A stretch of 64,000 nucleotides of DNA from Corallium rubrum. Its lineage: Eukaryota; Cnidaria; Anthozoa; Scleralcyonacea; Coralliidae. A program made the position numbers and the translations under genes. The notes beneath the pieces are model-generated. The model worked only from the letters and a program-made list of their open reading frames with translations, made no database searches and had not been told where the DNA came from. Location: the NCBI GenBank assembly GCA_964035015.1, contig OZ036011.1, positions 11,447,394-11,511,393 on the forward strand, read 5' to 3'. Of this stretch, positions 54,288 through 64,000 are shown piece by piece (within the stretch, counting starts at the first letter, position 1; every line of letters starts with the position of its first letter).

Positions 54288-57200
54288 TCATTTAACAGGT
54301 TCATTGCTAGTAGTGGCACAGCAATCATTCATTTTGTCATCGTCTTTTTCAAGGACTGTCTTCTCCATATTTGTTTCATGTTTACGATCTCCTCTGAAGT
54401 GATGACTTGCACAATTCACATGTTCAGTAAATGTCTTTTCCCGGCAACAAGCACGACATAAAATATATGCACATTTCCTGCCCTGAAAAAGATATTTTAC
54501 AAATAAGGACGAGTACAGTATAGTGACTCCCACTCTTAATCACAAAGTCTTGGATTTACCTTTGGATTAACTTTGCATTTCTCACACCTGTCCCATTTAA
54601 AAGATCCTATATTGACAAAGACAAATAAAATTACAACCTTATCCAGCCTTTTAAAAGAAAAATATCTGAATGGATACTACACGTAAGTTTCTTACTTTCA
54701 GTAGATTTGAGTTTGAGTTGTTTTTGCTGTTTTTTCAAAATCTTTTTCATCTGTTTTTTAGTGAAAGAATTGTCATCTTTACTTTCTTCATCTTTCTTAG
54801 CAGCTGCTTTTGGAACAGTGGGTCTGTATATGTATGTATGAAACAAAAATATATTAGAATAATATAACATTAAATATAATAATTATATTGGTTATTGACC
54901 ACCAATCACTTGGAATTCTCGGGTGATAAAGTGCATGTACAGTAGACTATAAACTAGACTTGTAGATATCAAAGTGCACTCCTACAGTGTGTGGCCAGTT
55001 TAATTTTTAACAGACCTAATATATGGTTGACATATCCAATACATCTTGTTGTTTGAAGTTGTGGTTCCTACTTCTTTAAGTTCATCATTCTACAAATACA
55101 ACAAAGAGTATTGTATAATTTTTCCTTATTAGAGTTCTTTCCTGCCACCACAGCAGGGAAAGGATTAAAGATTAGGAAATTGATGAAGCAATTTAGCTGA
55201 ACTTTTCCTGACAATTCTTCAGTAAGCTATGGTACAATTGTACTATTACTTGCCATTGATAATTCTTTCAACTCATTGTTGATATCTTTCATTTCACTGA
55301 GTGAACCAGCTTTACCAAGTTTTGTTCTTACATCAGTATGAATTGACAACCTGATGAAAGTATAATTAAGAAGTTTTAATTTAAAAAATATGTATTAACA
55401 AAGCACGGCAAGTACAGTACCACTCAGAAATAACCTAACACTACAGTGCGGTTGAGGTTAAGTTAAACAATGATAGAAATGGTAATCAACTTTTAGTAAA
55501 GCACAAGAAAATTATCTAGTAATACAGAAAACAGTCCATATTTTGATTCATAGTGATTTAGAGACAGTTTAACTAACACTGAACAGAGTTATATTACGAT
55601 TAAGCTGAGGTTAAACCTAGGTTTGACCTTGGTTTTTGTTAGGTTATTTCCGAGCAGTAATGTACAGTATCAGGTGAAAAGTCTTTAGCATCTCACCCAT
55701 GATGCCAGAGCTTGAATAGATGTCCTCGGACTGCAGACAGAGCACATGGATACTGATCAACCAGGTCAAGGTATTGTTGAGCCATTTGCCAAGCACAAGG
55801 TTCTTGTCCAGAAAATAGAGCTGGGTTGTGAAGATTACCTTCTAAATAAATATAATTATAATCATGGTACATGACAGAAAACTTAGCTGGCTATATAATG
55901 GTTGGGGATTTTACATATTTAAGATATATATTTTTTAATGGTTATTGTGGGACAGTGAACTTGGGGGGGGGGGGGGGGGGATGGTCTTCTACTGTATGGC
56001 CATTTTTAGCCAGCTCGGGAAGGAATAGGTTGATGTAAAAAGCTTTAGATGTACGGTACAAGTATATACAGGAGTAAGAAAGCAACAAGAATAGTTACCA
56101 GCTGTCATAACACCATCAGTTCCAGTATGCTCCAAACATCGTTGCACATCATTAAAATATAAAATATTACCATTGGCAAATACAGGAATAGAGAGATTTT
56201 CTCTGCAGAAAGATCAAAATAGAAATAACCATAAACCTATATGTAATTTCTGCAAATGTAGCCCAAAATACAGATGTTTTAGCAAAATATGTTGATAGCA
56301 TGTGTGCCATTGTGAGTGCACATACTTAGATATTAATTTAAAATTAATTTAATTCAATTTAAAATTAATGCTTGAATCTCAATAATTATATCTGACCTAA
56401 ATGTCATGGTACGATGGCATGCATGCTTTAATTTTTTTAAGAACACTTTGCCATGTAATATAGGCATGGTATAAATCTCTTAATTATATTGTACATATCA
56501 TTCAATAAATCAATTACTATATTGTAAATTACAGTACGTACTTGACAGCTTTAATGTGATCCCAACTAGCTAATCCACTAAGTTCCTTTTTCTGTTCTCG
56601 TGTTCTGCCATGAACTGTTAAAAGCTTTTAAGATCAAAGCAAAAAAAATTGCTCATAATTGTTTTTACTGTATATAATTTAAAATAAATTATGAATTTTA
56701 GTAAATTTATCTACAAAATTATAAAACTCACCTGACAGCCTGCCTTTTCTAACATTTTTGCATAATCCACAGTTTTTTTAATGTCTTCAAAAACTCGTAT
56801 TTTACATGTGATAGGAACTGATAATTTTTCAGCAGCAAGACTAACTGTATAGAACAGAAAGTTAAGATTAAAATTTGAAAAATGTGTCTTTTACTGACAG
56901 CCTGTATACTGAAATATACACATCACATGGTTCTATAGTCTGACAGTATAGCATTTTCCAAAGCTGTTTTTAACACTTTACTCTTGTATATATATATTTA
57001 TACCTATTTTACTTAAGAGATCCCATTCATCTTGCAGAAAAGCACCATAGTGCCCTGGAAAGTCAAACACAAAATATTAGACCAACTGTCTGAAGACCAA
57101 CAGCCACTTTTTCAAAGCAAAGACTATATTTTGTGGTAACTGCACACAATGTTTTTACCTCTTCTTGCAATATGCTGTGGACATCCCAAATTTAAATCTA

Positions 57201-58578
57201 TTGCATCACAATGAGGCTCAGCCAATAGCGCTGCTTTTAAGAATGTCTCGGGATCATTGGCACAAAACTATGTACAAGTAAATGTTAAAGCAATAAATTA
57301 TAAAATACTAACCATGCCCACAGTGGAGAAATTGACCAGGATTTCATAATGGAATGTCAAATGTCCATGGTATAACTCACCACCACCCCCACCACTCCAC
57401 CCTCTCACCACCACCCCCACCACTCCACCCTCTCACCACCACCCTCACCACCATCTCTCACCACTACCATCACCCTCTCTCACCATCACCACCATCACCA
57501 CCCTCTCAATACCACCACCCTCACTATCACCACACTCTCATCATCACCACCCTATCACCATCCTCTCTCACCACCTCACCATCACACCCTCTCACTACCA
57601 CCACCTTCACCATTACACCCCCTCTTACTACCACCACCCTCACCATCACCCTCTCACCATCACCACCCTCTCACTACCACCATCACCACCCTCTTACCAC
57701 CCTCTCACCACCATCACCCTTACCATCACACCCTCTCACAATCATCATCCTCTCACCGCCACCACCCTCACCATCACACCTCAATACCACCACCCTCACC
57801 ATCACCATCACCACCATCTCACTACTACCACCATCACCACCCTCTCACCACCACCACCCTCACCATCACACCCTCTCACAATCATCATCCTCTCACCACC
57901 ACCCTCACCCTCTCACCATCACCACCCTCTCACAATCCTCTCACCACCACCACCATCACACCCTCTCACTACCACCACCATCTCACTACTACCACCATCA
58001 CCACCCTCTCACAACCACCATCCTCTCACCACCACCACCCTCACACTACCACCATCACCACCCTCTCACAATCACCATCCTCTCACCACCACCACCCTCA
58101 TCATCACACCCTTTCACTATACTATCACCACCCTCTCCATTACCACCACCCTCACCACTACCACACTCCCTCACGCAGTCCACTGATTAGTGGTAGGCTG
58201 GAGTTGAAATGTCTACTGGGTGTCTGAGAAATATCATTGGAGAGGCGCACAATAATATAGGGCAAAGTCAGGTTTGATTGAGAACGCCAATCAATGTCAA
58301 AAAAATATTGAAGTTCTGACTTTATCTATCTCCTTAAATACTACCTGAATAATTAGTGGTCTATCTTCGTCACATGTAGCTAAAGCAGCTTTACGATACG
58401 TAGGTTCTCTGAGGAACACAGAAGCATGATACATTGGAGTATAGCATAACTGAGCACCATGTCTTCTGCTGAGGAGGCGCCAAGCTAGTTCAGATTGATC
58501 CACCATTGGTGCTACGATATAATGAGGACTTTTTAATACTTTATCGAAGAATTCAAACCCCTTATACTTCGCTGGCAT
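54288..58578 (-). CDS. DUS1L: tRNA-dihydrouridine synthase 1-like
   Basis: Flavoenzyme that reduces uridines of the tRNA D loop to dihydrouridine. Twelve exons: 58345-58578, 57159-57267, 57004-57054, 56732-56844, 56542-56624, 56099-56202, 55697-55841, 55254-55350, 55016-55089, 54696-54823, 54560-54606, 54288-54482; 459 residues, near the usual 470. Seen: [11 protein letters not shown] (FMN site), LNLGCPQ with catalytic Cys107, TVHGRTREQ, and IPVFANGNI (FMN phosphate). The C-terminal third has a Lys-rich helix, then a Cys/His cluster ([28 protein letters not shown]) that probably binds zinc. The intron after exon 8 must use a GC donor (gcaagt) to keep frame. Intron 1 holds a CTCACCACC minisatellite. 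Head to head with the PH-START gene. Confidence 0.94.
55963..55980. repeat. Poly-G run
   Basis: About 18 G residues in a DUS1L intron; a possible G-quadruplex on the plus strand. Confidence 0.9.
57375..58180 (+). repeat. CTCACCACCACC minisatellite
   Basis: About 800 bp of irregular CTCTCACCACCA / ACCCTCACCATCA units in DUS1L intron 1. The 278-codon Ser/Pro/His/Thr frame across it is a repeat artefact. Confidence 0.9.
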
Positions 58579-58855
58579 CCTGATTGCTTCTATACTTCAA
58601 TTTATATCAAAGAAGTGTGATAAGTATGATAAAATTCATGATTTTCTAAACGTTTTAATATTAAAACAGTGGACTATGGAATCACGCTAGACAATAACGA
58701 TATTGCGGAGGGTGAGCACTGGTCTTTATAGAACACGGGCTCAGATCTTGGCCAAACGTGCTTCCAGATAATTCATAATTGCCTTTTTTGGAATTTCAAT
58801 TCTTCTTTCCTTCCTAGGCTGATGGACTTTGGAAAGGTGGTTTTGAAAATGAAAG
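58579..58855. promoter_or_regulatory. Probable bidirectional promoter, DUS1L / PH-START gene
   Basis: 277 bp between divergent start codons, free of repeats. No TATA box seen. Confidence 0.5.
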
Positions 58856-61800
58856 ATGGAGCAGGATGTTAATGTATCGTTGTCTGGTTAGTAATATTCT
58901 TATTGAGGGTAATATAAACTTTCTTCTGCGTGTGAAATTGTGGATGGTTTTATGGTGTTTATATTCAGCATGGAATATTTACATAGTTGCAAATTATTAT
59001 TAGAATGATTTGGGCCTTAATTACATGTAAGTGCTTGATATAAAGATACCGTCGACGGCGGCATTAGAAAAGATGAATTTGGTCGAAATATAGTGCTAAC
59101 TATTCAAGCTTTAACACTTCCTCACTTGCTGAGTAAAAAATCCTCTGGCTGCGGACCCAGTGCCGTATTAGTACAGTAGCAAATTCCCTGTCCGTTCCGT
59201 ACTTCCGGTATCCTTTAGTTCCTTTAGTTATAGGGACGGGCCTTGCGCAACCTTAATCCGGCATTGCGGCGGCCAGTTTTGGCCTTTGGGCGACCTTAGT
59301 AGGGAAAGAGTTAATCAAACTCACTGTTAAAATAATCAAATACAATAAAACAAAATTTAATACATTACTGTACATTTGCAAACAGAAAAAGGCGACTTTG
59401 GTAAGGGGCTAGCAGATGGACACAAGGTTTAGATATTACATTACTAGCATTACTAGTTAACTGTTATTGGAAGGATCTTTAATTATATTTTGTATTTACA
59501 GACTGTAAATCTAGTGGAGACTCTTCTTTTGTGCAAAATATACCACCCTCCAGGTGTGTGTGTGTGTGGGTGTGGGTGTGGGTGTGGGTGGGGTGGGGGT
59601 GGGGTATCATTACTTTAAAAGTGATATGTTTATTTTTCCAGGTAGTGCCAGCACCAGTGGCTCTGATAGTCAACATGTTGTGAAAGAAGGATGGTGCTTT
59701 AAGGAGAGTGGAACAAGTTTTCTTCGAAGTACAAACTGGAAAAGAAGATGGTTTACTTTGATTTATTTTGGATCTGATTTGACTTTGTCATACTTCAGGT
59801 ACTGTACCTTAATGTTACTTAGCCTATAAGTTTGTTAAAAGTTTACAACATCCAAAAATTATTGGCAAATTTTCCAAATTATATATTATATACAATATTA
59901 GGAAAAAATAGGAAACATTTATAGAAGGTAATGCCCTATTTTTTCCATCTAAACAGGCAAAAAGAGGATCCTCGTCCCAAAGGAAGAGTCATTTTAGATT
60001 CCACATGTATGTACAGTACAGTATAAATGACTTTAAATAGTAATGATCTTAATAATAATGGTGAATTTAATTCAATTTACGATTCTGTAGATACTGCACG
60101 GGAATTAGAAACTTGTGAGACCAAATTGAAACCAAATTGTTTTGCTGTTGGGCCATTGTTTCCCGATCCATCTATCAGAACATATTATATTAGCTGTGGT
60201 AGGCAATCATTAATGTATGATATTAATTATGTATTACAGTGTTAACATTTATACGCAATTTCACAATGTGTAGTTCTAGACAATATCCTTGAAGTAAAGT
60301 TCAAAATACTTGGTGTGGTTTTGACTGAAATATTTTTAACACTTTGAGGCCTGGACCTCTCCCTGTGCTGAATAAAATCATCTGGTGTTAGCCAGAATAA
60401 ACCTTAGACTCATCATCAGGCTTCAATGTGTTAAGTAATTGTACATGTACTGATTTACCAGATAATTTTGGTGTCTGAGTTTTAAAAGTTTTTCTAATTT
60501 TGATTTTAAGAAAGTGAAGAAGAGAAGCTGGATTGGATGAGTGCTATTAATGCTAGTATTGAAGGTTCTGTTACTCAAGTTCATAAACGAAGAAGAAGTT
60601 TTAGAGAAAGATATCAGCGTATAGTAAGTTTTTTTACTACCAGAATATTTAAAAAAAATAATTACACCATGCAAGCATGGTCTGAGCTTTATTTCACCAT
60701 TTAATACACTGCAGCTAATATTGGGCACTATAAATTGTATATCACACTGCAATTTGCAATAACATTCTATGCACTTATACTAGCTGTTCTGATCTTTTTT
60801 TTAGCCTGCTACATGCAATAAACAGTACTGTTAGTAAGTTTAACTGGAGGGTTATAGTAAAATATATTGAAATGTACTTGTTGTGTAGACTTGTCGAAAA
60901 ACTCAAGTTAAACCATTAACATCAGAGGACACATGCAACTATGGAGATGTTGGTTGGAGAATGAAGGTAATTATAGTTGATGAAAGATTAACTGCACGCT
61001 GGAATTACAATATTTAAATGGAACCAACTCCAGAATACTGTGAAAAGTTGAAGAGCTTTTTCCTGAACTGAATCTCAGTTTATTTCTGTCCGAACAGCAG
61101 TGGCAATGTCTTTGTGAAAAAGCAACAGATAGCCTTTGGAAGAAAAGTGATACTAAGAATGGAATTACTGTAGCAAGGCAAGGATTTAAAAGCAGTCTTT
61201 TGGCAATAATAAAAGTGAGTTTATTAATCAGAGGATAAAATAATAGTCCTGAAATTCCATTTTTGTTGAACCATTTTCAAACAATAGAATACTTATTTTT
61301 AACAGACTGAAGGAGTAGTGCATGCTCCTGTGGAAATAGCTTCAGATTATTTACAGAAAGCTGTTGAACTTGGTGGAAAGGTTAGAAACTAACTGGCTTT
61401 TAGTAATAAATGTGCATTAATAGTGAAATAGTGCCTGCATGTGTTTTATTTATTTATTTTATTTTTATTTATTACGTTTTGCCACAATTTTGTATACTAT
61501 AGATAATAATTACATATATAGGTGTATTGAGTGAATGTGCTTTTTCTGGTACAGTAGAGTAAAGCAATAACTTTATTCTAAATTATTTTTCTGAATTGTA
61601 ATTCCTAGTTGGATTATCCCTTTCGAAATGCTACCCTACTTCAAACAATTTCAGGTAACAAAAATGTTCAACCTTTTTTCCATGGCTTTTTTGTAGATCT
61701 TTTGTTAGAAGTATTAAATTTAAATAATAAAATATGATTTTTAGTAATAAGATGGTTAATTATTTTGTGGTAATTTTTTTATTATTTTTCATAATATGGT

Positions 61801-63195
61801 AAAAACATTTTGTGTTTTCTAGATTCACTACCTTATGCAGATATTTTTTACAGTAAGTTTGATGTTCCAATTCCTGGTGTAACAACTCGTGATTGTTGTT
61901 GGCTTAAAATGTGGATTCATCCAGGCACTACCCAGGATGAACTAAATGGTAACTAAAAGACTTTTTACTACAATATCTGTTTGTTAATCGCACCCTCATG
62001 GTGACCATTCTTTTTGGCATTGCTGTCCAAACCTTAAAGTGCTTACCGTATGTCACAAAAATTTTTTTGACTTTTGAGTAGAGGACAAAAAGTTAGTTAA
62101 TAGGTTCTTTAACATTTTTCGGTTTTCTCTTTTCATTCGCGAGATATACGGCTCTAAACCTTGAAAAATTGGCTTTTAGCAAAAAATTGTCGCGCCCGAG
62201 AAAAAAACGGAAAAGGGTCTGGGGCAACAGCCGTGTGACGTAGCTTAAGGGACGGAGGTTCGAATTCACATGTGAAGGAGTACTAAAAAGCTATTGTTAA
62301 AATTAATAAGTCCCTTAAGCTACGTCACACCACGCTCGTCCCAGACTCTTGTTGATATGTGACATTTTCACGAAAATTGCTGTTTAGAGCCACATATCTC
62401 GCGAATGAAAAGAGAAAACCGAAAAATGTTAAAGAACCTATTAACTAACTTTTTGTCCTCTACTCAACAGTTAAAAAAAAATTTGTGACATAAGCACTTT
62501 AAATATATGAATATTCTATTTTAGGTTTACTCTTTGTGTCAGTTCCTCACCCAAAGGCTGATCAACAAAATGTAAGCATTTGGATGTAAAGTTTAAATCA
62601 GTTTGCTCTAGGCAATTGCAAGCTGTAAGTATTTCAAACAAAAGATTTTCTGAACCATGCGGATATATGGATTCGTTGAACCCATTGTTTTGAAAAAAAA
62701 AAAATCTGAGATTAGGGAGACTGTCTTAACTGAAAGATTTTTTCCATAGAATTGCAAAAGAATAAGATTGGGATGTTCAGGAATAATAATATGTCCTGAA
62801 CTACAAGAAGGTAAGAACACATAGATAATCAGCATTCTCATTAAGTCTCAAGGCAACAATGTCCTAAAAATACTTATACAATACATGATTTTTCTAGATA
62901 ATTCTGTATTTACAAGAATGATTGTGATGGCACAAATTAATGTTCAGAGCTCACTCCAAGCAATGTTAGAAGGTTCCTATAAATCAGGTACTTTTTACAA
63001 ATTATATTCCAAGTTCATTTTGAATTGTGTGTTAGAGACTAAAGTGCATGGTTATTAATTTAATTATAAATATAATTTGTTTTTTTTTATTTGGTCTCTT
63101 AAACAGGACTGCTGAAGTTTGGTTTAAGAAATGCATTTACACATGTGAAAAGTAACATTGAAGAATACAACAATTTAATCAATGGAGTCACATGA
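58856..63195 (+). CDS. PH-START domain protein, probable lipid transfer or binding
   Basis: Fourteen exons: 58856-58886, 59642-59798, 59957-60006, 60091-60198, 60511-60623, 60889-60966, 61098-61214, 61306-61380, 61609-61654, 61823-61948, 62525-62571, 62750-62810, 62898-62987, 63107-63195; 395 residues. A short Ser-rich leader precedes a PH domain (about 23-125: VVKEGWCFKESG, WKRRWFTL, EEEKLDWMSAINASI with the conserved Trp). A basic linker (HKRRRSFRERYQR) follows, then a START-like domain (about 190-385: VVHAPVEIASDYLQ, YADIFYSKFDVP, MWIHPGTT, FTRMIVMAQINVQS). The order PH then START recalls the ceramide-transfer protein CERT, but this protein is much shorter and I see no FFAT motif, so I do not name it. 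The start is the only ATG giving the frame needed by exon 2. Confidence 0.85.
59555..59604. repeat. (TG)n / GGGTG repeat
   Basis: Short TG run turning into GGGTGTGGGTG just upstream of PH-START exon 2. Confidence 0.85.
60340..60430. mobile_element. TTAA-type MITE with core
   Basis: TTAA (60336-60339) CACTTTGAGGCC ... CTTCAATGTG TTAA (60431-60434). Core variant ATCTGGTGTTAGCCAG. Confidence 0.65.
62038..62498. mobile_element. TTAA-flanked AGTG-type fold-back element
   Basis: AGTGCTTACCGTATGTCACA ... TGTGACATAAGCACT between TTAA (62034-62037, 62499-62502). Arms of about 130 bp ('ttcattcgcgagatatacgg' and near-complement). In a PH-START intron. Confidence 0.75.
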
Positions 63196-64000
63196 TCAAC
63201 TGTGACATCAGTCACGTCACTCAACTGATGGTACTATCCAAAGGATGGTGACTGAATTTACCATAATGCTTTGGGATCTTAATTCATTGGCATCTGAGAT
63301 TTCTCCCACTGTGTTAATGAGTAAAATCATTTGGCATTAATGATGCTTATGTGAGATGACATCATCTTCTATTTTTAGCACCAAGCCTCACTTTGGTGTT
63401 ATTTTTGACTTGACATCAAAGAGAGGCTTGATGGTCACTGGTCAATACAATAGTATCATAAGTACCAGTTTACTATGTGCAAAGAATTATCATTTTAAGG
63501 TCAATTTAATTGGTTGAAATGATTATCATGGGTATAGATTTTACGTATTTCATAATTATTGGATGACTATAAGAAAAATGTAATATATCTTGTCTTTTCA
63601 AAATTTCGTATACTGTAGTTAATTTTTTTACTATTAACGGATCTCCTTTTTTGCACGTTTTTTCCCTGATAATACATCACGCGTGATTTCCTTTGCAACG
63701 CGCGTTTTCTTCCGCGCGTGCTCTTCGTGATCGTATACTATCGATTTTCGTCGTGAAGCCGTCGTGAGGTATGTAAACGGCGGGAAAATCAAAGCTGAAG
63801 AAGAAGACTACAAGAGAGGAGTGGGACAAGAGTTGAAGTGTTTTGTAAAAAACACATTCACAACGTCGAGTCTTTTTAACGCTTTGACAGCGTAAAGGGT
63901 TAGTTACTTAATTTATAAACTACGAGGTATTTCTTTTAGGGAGCTTTTCTTGTTAATGGTTGTGAAAATTAGCTGTTTTAACGCTGTTTTTCGGCCAAAA
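63196..64000. other. Downstream region, possible promoter of the next gene
   Basis: A degraded core-MITE copy lies at about 63315-63345. 63650-63780 is rich in CG dinucleotides and ends in 'gtgaggtatgt', which could be a first-exon donor, but no coding sequence is supported. Confidence 0.35.

Noticed and set aside
57354..58190. 278-codon Pro/Ser/His-rich frame
   Set aside because: Lies wholly in a CTCACCACC minisatellite inside DUS1L intron 1; no domain or splice logic.
60027..60090. Start of PH-START exon 4 upstream of 60091
   Set aside because: An in-frame stop and phase mismatch exclude it; the acceptor at 60089-60090 restores the frame.

Overview
This is animal (metazoan) nuclear DNA. 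It is AT-rich, the genes are split by GT-AG introns, and the repeat load is very high. The protein-coding genes are conserved animal genes: CNOT3, linker histone H1, two paired-like homeobox genes, galactokinase, ECI1, DUS1L and a PH-START protein. The mix of compact genes, 5S-rRNA-derived SINEs, Penelope-type minimal hammerhead motifs and many short inverted-repeat elements suggests a non-bilaterian marine animal (anthozoan cnidarian or sponge). That placement is an inference; no single sequence here settles it.

Layout. 1-15104 (+): 3' part of CNOT3, ten exons in view, introns full of transposon debris and microsatellites. 19658-20230 (-): intronless histone H1 with a TATA box, and a possible divergent first exon at 20387. 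20.5-26.4 kb: no convincing gene; a 41-bp minisatellite that flips orientation. 26428-33267 (+): a three-exon Uncx/unc-4-like homeobox gene whose two introns carry about 2.5 kb and 0.8 kb of pentamer satellites. 36524-39360 (-): a second, divergent three-exon homeobox gene, tail to tail with the first and split at the same homeodomain site. 42007-48470 (-): galactokinase, six exons. 48766-53868 (+): mitochondrial enoyl-CoA delta isomerase, seven exons including one of 20 nt. 54288-58578 (-): tRNA-dihydrouridine synthase DUS1L, twelve exons. 58856-63195 (+): PH-START protein, fourteen exons. GALK/ECI1 and DUS1L/PH-START are head-to-head pairs with 295-bp and 277-bp gaps, so each pair probably shares a promoter region.

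Most remaining sequence is transposon-derived, and many insertions can be dated relative to one another because their target duplications survive: five hAT-type elements with 8-bp duplications, four AGTG-ended elements between TTAA sites (Kolobok or piggyBac type), many TTAA-flanked short elements sharing a CGTCTGGCGTTAGCCAG core, TWA-flanked Harbinger-like elements, and a three-copy family with 7-bp duplications. Hammerhead-ribozyme-like motifs of the Penelope type occur at about eight loci, often as inverted pairs.

The genes do not form one pathway. They are housekeeping genes (mRNA deadenylation, chromatin, galactose use, fatty-acid oxidation, tRNA modification, probable lipid transfer) plus two developmental regulators. 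Exon borders were placed by hand from GT/AG sites, reading-frame continuity and family alignment; every complete gene gives a total coding length divisible by three.
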